Positions 27,189 through 36,135 are shown, counted from the stretch's first letter. The stretch is 64,000 bases of DNA from Aestuariibacter sp. (GCA_017794925.1 CP051238.1:532934-596933), one strand, 5' to 3'. Translations and numbers: made by a program. Notes: a model not told the origin generated them from the letters alone.

Positions 27189-28505
27189 TTATACGCGGTT
27201 GCGTTTCACGATAGCCGCATATTCATGGGCGCTTGGCTTTGCCTTACGCTCGAAGGTGTTGCGATCGACGGTATGTAAGCCGAAATGCTCGTTATAGCCG
27301 CTGATCCATTCGTAATTGTCCAGCAGTGTCCAGTGGATATAGCCTTTCACCGGGACACCACCATCAATGGTTTGTTGTAGATTGCGCAGGGATTCACGAA
27401 TAAACCAGGCACGCTGATTGTCGTCTTCCGTACCAATACCGTGCTCGGTTACCACTATTGGCTTCTTGGTTTTATCGTAAGTGTACTGCACACAATTTGC
27501 TAACGAGGTTGGCTCTACCCAATGCCCGGAGTGGTTAAGCTGTGCATCAGCCGGTATAGGCAGCTTACCGTCTGGCCCCCACTCAACGCGCTCATAGTTC
27601 TGTACACCTATGAAGTCAGTTTCGTCCACGGCTAACCAGGCGCCATAGTTGTAGTCCTGCATTTTATCGCGCATTGCATCGCCGCCTTTCGACTGGTCAT
27701 CCAGCATTGCCAAAGTAAACCCGACATCCAGGTTACTTCGTTGGGCTTTAATCGCTTCGCGAGCTTGCTTGTGACCCAGCAGTAACTGCTCATTTATTTT
27801 GTCCAGGTCACCGAGTCTCGCCGAATTCAAGCCACAGAAATACTCGCTGTTAGTCGCTTTCGCGGCGGCAGTCAGCATTTTATCCTGCATATCCCATACG
27901 AAATCCGGTACACCAAGCACTTTCAGCAAACGCAGTAAATTTGGCTCATTGAATGTCACCGCATAACCGATGCCATCGGCCAGTTGCGACGCGGCTTTGG
28001 AACAATAGTCAGCAAACAGCGCCGGGGCCAGAGGATTAGTCCAGCCGCCTTGGGCAGCAAACCACACCGGGCTGGCAAAATGATTAAAACTGACAAGTGG
28101 GATCAGGTTGCGTTTATGGCAGCCTTCGATGATGCGTTTGTAGTGATCAATCATCGCTTGAGAGTATAAACCGGGTTCAGGCTGAATGCGCGCCCATTCT
28201 ATAGAGAAGCGGTAGGCGCTAAACCCCAGGGCCTTACACAGGTCAAGATCCTGTTCCCACAACATAAAACTGTTGCAGGCATCACCTGACGGCTCACGGA
28301 ATAAGCTGGGTTTGACGTGTTCCAGCAACCAGATATCAGAGTTGACATTGTTACCTTCAACCTGATGCCCTGCGCTGGCCGCTCCCCAAAAAAAGTCATC
28401 CGGAAAAGGTTGCCCAGCCGGGGTGGAAGAGGCTCCTGACTTGGCAAAAAGCGGTGCACTCACAGTAGCGGAGGCCATGGCCAAAAATTGACGTCGATTG
28501 ATCAT
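27189..28505 (-). CDS. Tat-exported GH1 beta-glucosidase
   Basis: A 438-residue glycoside hydrolase family 1 enzyme. The N-terminus MINRRQFLAMASATVSAPLFA is a twin-arginine signal. The catalytic region shows the GH1 N-terminal signature FFWGAASAGHQVEG, the acid/base Glu in TFNEPN (about residue 180), the nucleophile Glu in VTEHGIG (about residue 350), and the aglycone-site Trp block HWTLLDNYEW. GH1 enzymes are usually cytoplasmic, so export is notable and suggests hydrolysis of beta-glucosides in the periplasm. It is divergent from the LysR gene that precedes the aromatic-degradation operon, which hints at aryl-glucoside use. The substrate is inferred. Confidence 0.9.
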   Translation of the reverse strand: MINRRQFLAMASATVSAPLFAKSGASSTPAGQPFPDDFFWGAASAGHQVEGNNVNSDIWLLEHVKPSLFREPSGDACNSFMLWEQDLDLCKALGFSAYRFSIEWARIQPEPGLYSQAMIDHYKRIIEGCHKRNLIPLVSFNHFASPVWFAAQGGWTNPLAPALFADYCSKAASQLADGIGYAVTFNEPNLLRLLKVLGVPDFVWDMQDKMLTAAAKATNSEYFCGLNSARLGDLDKINEQLLLGHKQAREAIKAQRSNLDVGFTLAMLDDQSKGGDAMRDKMQDYNYGAWLAVDETDFIGVQNYERVEWGPDGKLPIPADAQLNHSGHWVEPTSLANCVQYTYDKTKKPIVVTEHGIGTEDDNQRAWFIRESLRNLQQTIDGGVPVKGYIHWTLLDNYEWISGYNEHFGLHTVDRNTFERKAKPSAHEYAAIVKRNRV

Positions 28506-28596
28506 ACTGCGCTCGATTTCATTAAGTTTTTATAGCGTGTTTGTAAAAATATCGTGAATAACGTGACAAATAAAATAATAATTTTTATTGTTAATA

Positions 28597-28609
28597 TAGT
28601 TTCAGACTA
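28597..28609. promoter_or_regulatory. LysR-type T-N11-A box in the LysR/GH1 divergent promoter
   Basis: TAGTTTCAGACTA is a 13-bp T-N11-A dyad, extended to TATAGT...ACTATA over 28595-28611. It lies about 20 bp upstream of the LysR ATG. LysR regulators commonly bind such sites to control themselves and a divergent target. Here that target would be the GH1 gene. Confidence 0.45.
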
Positions 28610-28628
28610 TACAAAGAGAAATCTGGCC

Positions 28629-29528
28629 ATGAGAATTGACCCTCGGACCCTTCGTTTATTTTTAGCGGTATGCCGTGAAGGCACCATCAGTGGCGCAGCC
28701 AGAGCAGAGCATCTGTCTCAGCCCTCGGTATCGGTCGCCATTAATCAACTTGAACGTGTACTGCAAACGACACTGTTTACCCGGAACCGTCAGGGTATTG
28801 AGTTAACTCAGGCCGGTGTAGCACTTGAGATGAAAGCCCGCGCCGTAGAAAGCTTGTTAATTACAGCTCAGGAAGAAATCCAGTTACTGGCTGAAGATAT
28901 CGGCGGTCCGTTGACCATTGGGGGCACGCCTGGCGCGCTATCTACTACCATGGGACGGGTTATTGGCGGCTTCTCGGCTGAACATCCACGTTTTAAACTG
29001 CGTATACTGGAGCGGCCAGACACCGTTGTGCAAAGCATGCTTCGCAGCTACGAAATCGACTTAGCCATCGTCACATCCGGTATGCGGGAATCTACCGAGG
29101 AATTTCAGGAGCAGCCGGTATTGAGCGACCCGTTTTCGGTCATCGTTGGGCCGGGCAATGAACACATTGGCGACGCCGTAAAACTGAGTGACTTAACGGA
29201 CAACCATTGGGTTCTGCCTGATGCCGTCGGGGGATTCCGCAAACAAATCGATGCGTTGTTTATAAACAGCGGCGCCCGACTGCCTGCCAACGTTATCCTG
29301 TCCGATTCCATTTTATCGACTAAAGCCATTGTTAAGAACAGTGAGTACATCACCATATTGCCCAATGAATTAGTCAGTACCGAAATCATGGCAGGTTCGC
29401 TGCGAGCCGTGAGTATCGAAGGCATTAACTTCCAGCGCAAGGTAGGTCTGCTCTGGATGGCAGAGCGGCAGCTAACTCCAATTGCACAGGCATTTGTGGA
29501 CTTTGTGGTGGCTTACGCCAATCCATAG
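28629..29528 (+). CDS. LysR-family transcriptional regulator
   Basis: A 299-residue regulator beginning MRIDPRTLRLFLAVCREGTI; a longer GTG-initiated reading has no family support. The winged HTH (about residues 4-62) has the LysR recognition region AARAEHLSQPSVSVAINQLE and TLFTRNRQGIELT. The effector domain (about 90-295) is a periplasmic-binding-like fold with DLAIVTSGM and WVLPDAVGG. It is transcribed toward the six-gene catabolic operon 95 bp downstream and away from the GH1 gene, so it is the natural candidate activator of both. The inducer is probably an aromatic or its metabolite, by analogy with other LysR-controlled aromatic operons. Confidence 0.9.
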   Translation: MRIDPRTLRLFLAVCREGTISGAARAEHLSQPSVSVAINQLERVLQTTLFTRNRQGIELTQAGVALEMKARAVESLLITAQEEIQLLAEDIGGPLTIGGTPGALSTTMGRVIGGFSAEHPRFKLRILERPDTVVQSMLRSYEIDLAIVTSGMRESTEEFQEQPVLSDPFSVIVGPGNEHIGDAVKLSDLTDNHWVLPDAVGGFRKQIDALFINSGARLPANVILSDSILSTKAIVKNSEYITILPNELVSTEIMAGSLRAVSIEGINFQRKVGLLWMAERQLTPIAQAFVDFVVAYANP

Positions 29529-29556
29529 CTTTTACCTATACTTAACAAAAAAATAA

Positions 29557-29572
29557 ATATTTGATCAAATAT
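29557..29572. promoter_or_regulatory. Perfect 16-bp palindrome before the catabolic operon
   Basis: ATATTTGATCAAATAT is an uninterrupted 16-bp palindrome ending 51 bp upstream of the amidohydrolase ATG, where it would overlap or flank the promoter. The TTTGATCAAA core is unlike the T-N11-A box at 28597, so a second regulator or a differently spaced LysR subsite may act here. Confidence 0.45.
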
Positions 29573-29623
29573 ATCCTGCGGCCAAAAATAGCGATAGCCC
29601 AGACGTAAACAGGGACAACCTAA

Positions 29624-30865
29624 ATGCGAACTATCATAAAAAATGCCCGTATATTCGACGGTACTGGCCGCGAACCATTTTCAGGTTCGGTAGCCGTAGA
29701 AGGCAACCGAATTACCGAAGTCAGCGACACAGATATCACCGCCAACCGCGGTGACAGAATCATCAATGCTGATGGCCGTACACTCATGCCTGGCCTCGTG
29801 GAAGCTCATGCTCACCTGACCTGGCCCACATCAGTCGAAAAATTTGTGCCGGGAATGTATTTGCCGCCAGAAGAACTGGCTCTGACCGCCGCACGAAATG
29901 CGCGTATTCTGCTCGACCATGGTTTCACCAGTGCATACTCCGCTGGCGCACTGAGCAAAAAGCTTGAGATCAGCCTGAACGAACACCTGACTACTGGCGG
30001 TTTGCCTGGTCCACGCCTTATCCCGTCGTCAGTAGAGCGCGAGCCACCCAATGATTCAGAATTAGACCCGGGTAAAGCTGATCAGCACGAACATGGCCCG
30101 GATGGTGTGAAAGCCTTCGTCAAAGAATGTGCAGACATCGGCGCCAAAGCAGTGAAATTTCTAATCTCTGGTGAAAACGCACTGAAACCAGGTGCTTCGC
30201 ATGAATTACTGTATTCTGAAGAAGAAATCCTGGCCGCCGGCGAGCAAGCCAAAGCCAGTGACGTATGGTTAACCGGTCATGCTCACGCCGCTGAAGCGGT
30301 AAAACTCGGCGTGCGAGCCGGATTCCGGGTACTGTATCACTGCACCTATGCAGATGACGAAGCCATCGACATGCTGCTCGCCAATAAAGACAACATGTTT
30401 GTCGCGCCCACCATTGGTATTGTACAGGCCACACTGGATGCCACGCCTCCTCCTCATATGGATATGACATACATGAAGGAAGACGCGGCAGACGTCATGG
30501 CACATCAAATTAAACTGGTGGCAAAACTTAAAGCCGGTGGCATGAAACTGCTCCCCGGTGGCGACTATGGCTTCCCATTTAATCCGAATGGTCGCAACGC
30601 CCGGGATTTAGAATTATGGGTTCGGCATTTTGATTACACACCTGCAGAAGTGCTGCATGCCGCTACACAGCTCGGCGGTGAAATCATGGGAATGGGCGAC
30701 GAGTTGGGACTGGTCAAAACCGGTTACCTGGCAGACCTGTTGTTGATTGATGGTGACCCTACGGAAGACGTCACTATCCTGCAGAACAAAGCGAATATTA
30801 GTCTGATCATGAAAGACGGTGACGCTTACAAACTGCCACTGTCACTGCTGACTACCGCCGCTTAG
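29624..30865 (+). CDS. Amidohydrolase-superfamily metal-dependent hydrolase
   Basis: A 413-residue amidohydrolase of the imidazolonepropionase/prolidase-like type. It has an N-terminal composite sandwich start (IKNARIFDGTG), the metal-binding HxH at His62/His64 in VEAHAHLTW, a probable carboxylated Lys in AKAVKFLISG, further His in LTGHAHAAEA and LYHCTYAD, the metal Asp in LLPGGDYGF, and the C-terminal return TGYLADLLLIDGDP. It hydrolyses amide, lactone or ester bonds in relatives. As first gene of an aromatic-type operon it might open an amide or ring lactone of the substrate. The next gene follows after 11 nt, with its ribosome-binding site overlapping this stop codon. Confidence 0.85.
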   Translation: MRTIIKNARIFDGTGREPFSGSVAVEGNRITEVSDTDITANRGDRIINADGRTLMPGLVEAHAHLTWPTSVEKFVPGMYLPPEELALTAARNARILLDHGFTSAYSAGALSKKLEISLNEHLTTGGLPGPRLIPSSVEREPPNDSELDPGKADQHEHGPDGVKAFVKECADIGAKAVKFLISGENALKPGASHELLYSEEEILAAGEQAKASDVWLTGHAHAAEAVKLGVRAGFRVLYHCTYADDEAIDMLLANKDNMFVAPTIGIVQATLDATPPPHMDMTYMKEDAADVMAHQIKLVAKLKAGGMKLLPGGDYGFPFNPNGRNARDLELWVRHFDYTPAEVLHAATQLGGEIMGMGDELGLVKTGYLADLLLIDGDPTEDVTILQNKANISLIMKDGDAYKLPLSLLTTAA

Positions 30866-30876
30866 GAGCCACCATT

Positions 30877-32454
30877 ATGTACGATATTGCAATTATCGGC
30901 TGCGGGCCGGTAGGGGCGCTTGCGGCCAATTTTCTGGGTAAGCAAGGCTGGAAAGTGCTGGTAGTGGAACGCGAAGCCAATCCCTATCCGCTGCCAAGAG
31001 CCGTGCATTTAGATCATGAAATGGTCCGACTGTTCCAGGATATCGACCTGCATCACACCATTCTCCCAGACATGCGCGACACCGAAGGCCACCTTCATGT
31101 TGGGGCTGACCACGGCGTGCTGCGCTATATGGGGACGTCCGGTAAGCCCCGTCCTTTTGGCTGGTCAAATGACTACTTCTTTTATCAACCTGAGCTCGAA
31201 GAACACTTACGCAATGCGTTGAGCCGCTTCGACAATGTTGACGTGAACCTCGGCACCGAACTGATCGACCTGCACAGCACACAGTCCAGTGTATCGCTCA
31301 CACTGGTATGCAATGGTGAAAAGTCCATTGCAGGTGCCAAGTATGTGATTGCATGTGATGGCGCGCGCAGTCAGGTTCGCAAAGCACTGAGTGTCAAACT
31401 GGACGACCTGCAGTTTGAAGAACCCTGGCTCGTGGTTGACGCAGAAGTGGATGGGCCGGTTACGTTTCCACCTATCGCGAACTTGCCGGATGACTGTGAC
31501 ATTCAACAGCTGTCGGTAATGATGTGTGACCCCAACCGTCCGGCTACCGTAGTGCCCGGCCGGGGCAACCACCGCCGCTGGGAGCTTATGCTCAAACCCG
31601 GCGAAGACGATGATGCCATGATGGAGCCAGACAACGTAGCCGCTTTGCTGAAACCCTGGTTGCAGGATGTGCCACACAAGATTGTGCGCGCTGCGACGTA
31701 CCGATTCCACGGCCTGGTTGCCGAACAATGGCGGGTGGGTAATGTTTTTCTGGCTGGCGATGCCGCGCACCAGACCCCACCGTTTTTCGGTCAGGGTATG
31801 TGCCACGGATTCCGCGATGCGGCAAACCTGAGCTGGAAGTTGGATTTGGTATTAAAAGGGCTATCCCCTGACAGCCTGCTCGACACATACCAAACTGAAC
31901 GCGACCCCCATGTGCGGGCAGTCATCAATGCAGCTGTCGATGCCGGCCGCTATATTTGTATGCTCGACCCGGAACAAGCCGCCCAGCGCGATGCCATGAT
32001 CCGCGAAAAAGTGAAACGCAACGAGCTGCCAACCACGGCTGCCGATTTGATTCCCCCAGTGCGCAATGGCTTAGTTGCCAGTGGCACAACCAAAGCTGGT
32101 GCACGATTCATTCAGCCTTGGGTGGAACTGAATGGCGAACGCAAACTGCTGGATGATGTCACCGACGGACAATGGCGATTATTGGTTAACAGCCAGCGTT
32201 TGTCGCAGAGCAATCAGACACTGTTGTCTGGCCTACAACAACAAATCGATATTCAGGCGACCCTGCTAACCGACCTGGAATGCGATGCGCTATCGACCTG
32301 GCTGGCAGATGCAGATGCGCAAGCCGTATTACTGCGTCCCGATCACTATGTGTTTGGCACCGCCACTGAATCATCACTGGGAGAATTACTGAACACGCTG
32401 TCCAACCAGCTGTTTGCTTCCTCTCCATTAACATCACAGGAAGCCGCGCAATGA
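30877..32454 (+). CDS. MhpA-like FAD-dependent aromatic hydroxylase
   Basis: A 525-residue group A flavoprotein monooxygenase. The GxGxxG dinucleotide fold is at the start (IIGCGPVGALAANFLGKQG), the DG motif in VIACDGARSQVRKAL (about residue 155), and the GD motif GDAAHQTPPFFGQGMCHGFRD (about 290-310) closely resembles MhpA, the 3-(3-hydroxyphenyl)propionate 2-hydroxylase. A C-terminal thioredoxin-like domain follows, as in phenol-hydroxylase relatives. It would add an ortho hydroxyl to a phenol using NAD(P)H and O2, producing the catechol for ring cleavage. Its stop overlaps the next start in an ATGA arrangement. The true substrate is unknown. Confidence 0.88.
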   Translation: MYDIAIIGCGPVGALAANFLGKQGWKVLVVEREANPYPLPRAVHLDHEMVRLFQDIDLHHTILPDMRDTEGHLHVGADHGVLRYMGTSGKPRPFGWSNDYFFYQPELEEHLRNALSRFDNVDVNLGTELIDLHSTQSSVSLTLVCNGEKSIAGAKYVIACDGARSQVRKALSVKLDDLQFEEPWLVVDAEVDGPVTFPPIANLPDDCDIQQLSVMMCDPNRPATVVPGRGNHRRWELMLKPGEDDDAMMEPDNVAALLKPWLQDVPHKIVRAATYRFHGLVAEQWRVGNVFLAGDAAHQTPPFFGQGMCHGFRDAANLSWKLDLVLKGLSPDSLLDTYQTERDPHVRAVINAAVDAGRYICMLDPEQAAQRDAMIREKVKRNELPTTAADLIPPVRNGLVASGTTKAGARFIQPWVELNGERKLLDDVTDGQWRLLVNSQRLSQSNQTLLSGLQQQIDIQATLLTDLECDALSTWLADADAQAVLLRPDHYVFGTATESSLGELLNTLSNQLFASSPLTSQEAAQ

Positions 32455-32876
32455 CTCTGACCCTACAACAAGCAGAATGCGTTGCAAACGCCACGCTGGC
32501 CTATGCCAGCGAAAACAATGTAAAGCCACTTGCCGTGGCAGTACTGGATGCAGGCGGCCATGCCGTGGTGTTTAAACGCCAGGACGGCGCCAGCCTGTAT
32601 CGCATCGATATTGCAAACGCGAAGGCCAAAGGCGCGCTCGGCATGGGCTTTAATACCCGGGGCATTGCCGAAAAAGCCAAAAACAACCCGGTATTCTTCA
32701 ATAGCCTGACCGCCATACCCGGTATTGAAATCGCCTTATCACCTGGCGGCAATTTAATCAAAGCGCCCGACGGCACATTACTCGGTGCCATTGGCATCAG
32801 CGGTGACACCGGTGATGTTGACGAACAATGCGCAATAGCAGGTATCGCAGCGCTGCAATTTAGCGAGGACAAATAA
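32451..32876 (+). CDS. GlcG/HbpS-family (DUF336) protein
   Basis: A 141-residue protein with the GlcG/HbpS pattern: an N-terminal helix then VKPLAVAVLDAGGHAVVFKRQDGAS, a helix ending AKGALGMGF, and the C-terminal GGNLIKAPDGTLLGAIGISGDTGDVDEQCA. Family members bind heme or degradation intermediates, and often sit in operons for aromatic or glycolate catabolism without a proven catalytic role. It is translationally coupled to the hydroxylase (4-nt overlap) and followed after 2 nt by the dioxygenase-like gene, so it is clearly part of the operon. Confidence 0.85.
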   Translation: MTLTLQQAECVANATLAYASENNVKPLAVAVLDAGGHAVVFKRQDGASLYRIDIANAKAKGALGMGFNTRGIAEKAKNNPVFFNSLTAIPGIEIALSPGGNLIKAPDGTLLGAIGISGDTGDVDEQCAIAGIAALQFSEDK

Positions 32877-32878
32877 TC

Positions 32879-33781
32879 ATGCGATTACGCAGTATTGAAC
32901 TAGTACTCCCAAACGCCGCGGAAGCCGCGGATTTTTTGGTTAACATCTGGCATACCAAGCTGGCTGCCAGCCCGTCAGATAATCGCTCGGACGCCAAAGC
33001 CAATACCCATTACATTCGGGGTGCGGGTACGTTTCCGTATCTGGTTGCACTGGAAGAAGGCGACGAATCTTTCGTACGTAGCGTCACCTTCATCTGTGAG
33101 CAAAGCGATATCGAGCGCATCGAACAAAACGCTCGCGCCAAAGCGCTCAATGTAACCCCTGAGATCTCAGCCGACTTAGGCGGTGGTCACGGAATCATTG
33201 TAGAGATGCCAGAGGGCGAACTATTTCGGTTTTTAACCGGCAGCGAAGAAGTCGATGCAATAGATGACCCTGACTTGCCGGTAAAACTCACTCACGTGGT
33301 GTGCAACTCAGTAGATGCAGAACAGTCCGGTTTAGCGGTAGAAGACATCCTGAACTTTACGGTATCTGACCGCACCAAAGGCATGGTGTTTGTGCGTTGT
33401 AATGCCTCACACCACAGTACGGCGTTTGCCCGTGCTGGCTTTAATTCACTTAACCATATCGCGTTTGAAATGACCAATATGGACGCCGTTATGCGTGGCG
33501 TTGGCCGACTGCGTGATTACGAGTATGCCCCAGCTTGGGGACCTGGTCGACACGGACCCGGCGACAATGTCTTTGCCTATTTTATTGCACCATTTGGCGC
33601 GGTTGTTGAGTTTTCAACGGCAGTTGAAATCGTTCCGGAAGATTATCAAGCTGGTGCGCCAGAAGACTGGACCTGGCCTGAAAACCGTATCGACCAATGG
33701 GGCATGTCTGACAAAGACTTCGCCGGTCTGAAAGAGGCCGAAGCTAATTTTAAATTTAAACGCACCTGGCAGCCTGCCTAA
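32879..33781 (+). CDS. Extradiol dioxygenase-like VOC protein
   Basis: A 300-residue two-module VOC protein. The C-terminal module keeps the type I extradiol-dioxygenase metal triad at matching spacing: His139 in LTHVVCN, His193 in LNHIAFEM and Glu244 in VVEFSTAVE. That supports Fe(II)-dependent meta-cleavage of a catechol, the expected step after the hydroxylase two genes upstream. The N-terminal module lacks the triad, as in catechol 2,3-dioxygenases. Sequence outside the triad is not close to any well-known XylE/BphC type that I can recall, so the substrate could be unusual. The C-terminal Trp-rich tail (DWTWPENRIDQWG) resembles that of some dihydroxy-aryl dioxygenases. Confidence 0.8.
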   Translation: MRLRSIELVLPNAAEAADFLVNIWHTKLAASPSDNRSDAKANTHYIRGAGTFPYLVALEEGDESFVRSVTFICEQSDIERIEQNARAKALNVTPEISADLGGGHGIIVEMPEGELFRFLTGSEEVDAIDDPDLPVKLTHVVCNSVDAEQSGLAVEDILNFTVSDRTKGMVFVRCNASHHSTAFARAGFNSLNHIAFEMTNMDAVMRGVGRLRDYEYAPAWGPGRHGPGDNVFAYFIAPFGAVVEFSTAVEIVPEDYQAGAPEDWTWPENRIDQWGMSDKDFAGLKEAEANFKFKRTWQPA

Positions 33782-33800
33782 CAGTAAGTGAGCAACGATA

Positions 33801-34625
33801 ATGAAATACGTAAGTTTTACCCTAAATGATGACAGCGCCGGATTTGGCCGCTTGCACGGTGATAGTATCGAAGTACTGAGCAACCAGGCTGATGATTTGA
33901 AAGCGGCCATTGAGGCTGGCACTCTGGCGACGCTTAGCAGCGAAGAACAGGTAGCGTTGGATACGGTAACGTTAGCGCCCGTTATCCCGAATCCGGGCAA
34001 GGTATTTTGTGTAGGCCACAACTACGAAACCCACCGTCAGGAAACCGGCCGCGCAGCAACCGAATACCCGTCTATTTTTGTGCGCTTTGCCGATTCGTTA
34101 GGCGCACACAATCAGCCAATCGTCATGCCAAAAGTATCAACCGACCTCGATTACGAAGGCGAACTGGCGGTCATTATTGGCAAAGGCGGACGCTACATCA
34201 GTGAAGAAGACGCCATGTCACATGTAGCAGGTTACGCCTGTTTTAACGATGCCTCTGTGCGCGACTGGCAATGGCATAGCCGTCAATTTACGCCCGGTAA
34301 AAACTTCCCAACCACCGGCCCGTTCGGCCCGTTCATGGTAACACCGGACGAAGCCGGGGACTTTTCCGAAGTGAACGTCACCACCAAACTGAACGATCAA
34401 ATCGTTCAGCAACAGCCTATTGGTGATATGATTTTCCCTATCGCCACGGTTATTGCCTACATCTCCAGCTTTACCCCGCTTAAGCCCGGCGATGTTATTG
34501 CCAGCGGCACGCCAGGTGGTGTTGGTGCGAAACGCACTCCTCCACTGTGGATGAAACCCGGCGATACCGTAACCGTAGAGATTGGCCCTATGGGCACGCT
34601 TAGCAACACTATTGTGGCGGAGTAA
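33801..34625 (+). CDS. Fumarylacetoacetate hydrolase-family protein
   Basis: A 274-residue FAH-fold enzyme. The C-terminal domain (from about residue 65) begins KVFCVGHNYETH and includes the metal-binding acidic residues in YEGELAVIIG and ACFNDASVRDWQ, then FPTTGPFGPFMV and GTPGGVGAKRTPP with the family's ASGTPGGVG signature. FAH-family members hydrolyse or decarboxylate ring-fission products, for example 2-oxo-hept-3-ene-dioate or fumarylpyruvate. In this operon it would process the product of meta-cleavage. The next gene starts 4 nt after the stop. Confidence 0.9.
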   Translation: MKYVSFTLNDDSAGFGRLHGDSIEVLSNQADDLKAAIEAGTLATLSSEEQVALDTVTLAPVIPNPGKVFCVGHNYETHRQETGRAATEYPSIFVRFADSLGAHNQPIVMPKVSTDLDYEGELAVIIGKGGRYISEEDAMSHVAGYACFNDASVRDWQWHSRQFTPGKNFPTTGPFGPFMVTPDEAGDFSEVNVTTKLNDQIVQQQPIGDMIFPIATVIAYISSFTPLKPGDVIASGTPGGVGAKRTPPLWMKPGDTVTVEIGPMGTLSNTIVAE

Positions 34626-34629
34626 TACC

Positions 34630-35526
34630 ATGAAACAGTCTGAGTCAGCGCGTAAGGGCATCGCCGCATTAGGCACCGAAATGGGGCCGGCCATGATGGA
34701 AGGAATGCTTGCATTATTTGCAGAAGAGCAAACCGCCCTGGTTGCGCGCCAACCTGCCCTCGCCACTGACATTGCTTACGGTGAACACCCGCGGCACAGA
34801 CTGGATATTTACGGTCCAACCGCTTTGCATACTGACCTTGCCGCGCGTAAAACCTCGTCGCGCCCGGTGCTGGTCTTTGTGCATGGCGGCGGCTTCCTGA
34901 AAGGCGACAAAGGCAATACCACCCGTTGGTATAACGCCTGCGTGGGTCGCATGGCCGCCGAACAGGACATGCTGGGCGTCGTAATTAACTATCGGTTGGC
35001 ACCTGAACATACCTGGCCTGCCGGTGCAGACGATCTGGCCGCTGCGGTAATATGGCTTAAGCAACACATTGCTGAGTTCGGCGGCAACCCCGACGCGTTG
35101 TTTTTAATGGGCACCTCAGCAGGCGCAAACCACGTTGCGACCTACCATCAGCAATACAACGCACAAGATGCGGTTAAAGGCCTGCTGTTGCTGTCTGGTC
35201 TTTACGGTGCCACACCACTGGACGACCGGGACACGCTCTACTACGGGGACCACAGTTTATATGATTCCCGTATGGCCTTACCCAGTATAAGTAAGTGCCC
35301 ACTACCGCTATTTATTGCTTGTAGCGAATACGACCCTCCGCGCTTCCAACAGGAATGGCTGGGCCTGGTGCATCAGCGATTCACCCACAATCAACGCCTT
35401 GATCGAGCCCTGGTCTTGTCGGGACATAACCACTATTCCATTGCCGGCCATCTCGGTACCAGTGACACACGCCTGGCCGATGAAATCGTGGACTTTATCA
35501 ACAACATTCTCAAACCCAACGGCTAA
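34630..35526 (+). CDS. HSL-family alpha/beta hydrolase (esterase)
   Basis: A 298-residue alpha/beta hydrolase of the hormone-sensitive-lipase class. The oxyanion-hole HGGG starts at His85, YRLAPEH follows, the nucleophile is Ser163 in GTSAGA, and the catalytic His lies in LSGHNHYS near residue 267. I start at the ATG at 34630, preceded by GGCGGAG; a longer reading would overlap the FAH gene. It could hydrolyse an ester or a C-C bond in the pathway (arylformamidase-like enzymes share this class) or release an acyl group from the imported phenolic. Last gene of the six-gene operon. Confidence 0.85.
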   Translation: MKQSESARKGIAALGTEMGPAMMEGMLALFAEEQTALVARQPALATDIAYGEHPRHRLDIYGPTALHTDLAARKTSSRPVLVFVHGGGFLKGDKGNTTRWYNACVGRMAAEQDMLGVVINYRLAPEHTWPAGADDLAAAVIWLKQHIAEFGGNPDALFLMGTSAGANHVATYHQQYNAQDAVKGLLLLSGLYGATPLDDRDTLYYGDHSLYDSRMALPSISKCPLPLFIACSEYDPPRFQQEWLGLVHQRFTHNQRLDRALVLSGHNHYSIAGHLGTSDTRLADEIVDFINNILKPNG

Positions 35527-35649
35527 ACCACGCCGCTGAACACTGTTTGTAAGGCTATCGAAAACCGTTATAGCAGGTATGCATAAATTCCGGTGTTGCT
35601 GTGCTATCTGCTCGCTTACTGTTAACAAAATAATTACATGGAGCAAGCT

Positions 35650-36126
35650 ATGAACTCACCTACCCTACAAAGCTACGTGCGCACGGAAACCCTGATCGGT
35701 GCAGTAATTAATGCCCTATTCAGCGTGCTATTTGTGTTTTTGATTTTTTCCGGCCAATCACAAATAGGCATGACTGGCGAAGGCGGTCTGTTGATTGACT
35801 CAATTCCACAGGGGCTCGCCATTGGCCTGATGGGCGCATTTTTCCCTTCATTTCTGACTCGCAAGCGCATTAAGGGCGGTCAGGTAAGCGTGGAAGCCTC
35901 CGAACACGCTGCTTCTAAATTGCCAGCACATCCTTTTGTGCGGGCGCTATTGTTTGCCGTTGCGGGTGCAATTGCCTCTCTACTTTTGTTTGTGTTGCTA
36001 TCAGCCTTGATTGGCAGCGTATCATTCACCCAGGCGCTGGCACTAAAAACAGTGTGGGGGGCATTATTAGGCGGTGTAGTGTCATACATTGCGTTGCAAT
36101 TCGCCTTACGGGATTACGCCATGTAG
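35650..36126 (+). CDS. Small four-helix membrane protein
   Basis: A 158-residue inner-membrane protein with four predicted helices (about residues 15-38, 46-64, 95-117 and 125-150), basic residues (LTRKRIKGG) between the second and third, and no domain I recognise. The ATG at 35650 is preceded by GGAG seven bases upstream, so I prefer it to the ATG four codons earlier. The 120-bp gap from the esterase gene makes operon membership uncertain. A hairpin follows at 36136-36153. Confidence 0.65.
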   Translation: MNSPTLQSYVRTETLIGAVINALFSVLFVFLIFSGQSQIGMTGEGGLLIDSIPQGLAIGLMGAFFPSFLTRKRIKGGQVSVEASEHAASKLPAHPFVRALLFAVAGAIASLLLFVLLSALIGSVSFTQALALKTVWGALLGGVVSYIALQFALRDYAM

Positions 36127-36135
36127 CTAAACTTT

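Noticed and set aside
31207..31806. A 199-residue reading on the minus strand inside the FAD hydroxylase gene
   Set aside because: Shadow of a strongly coding sense frame; no ribosome-binding site and low-complexity composition.
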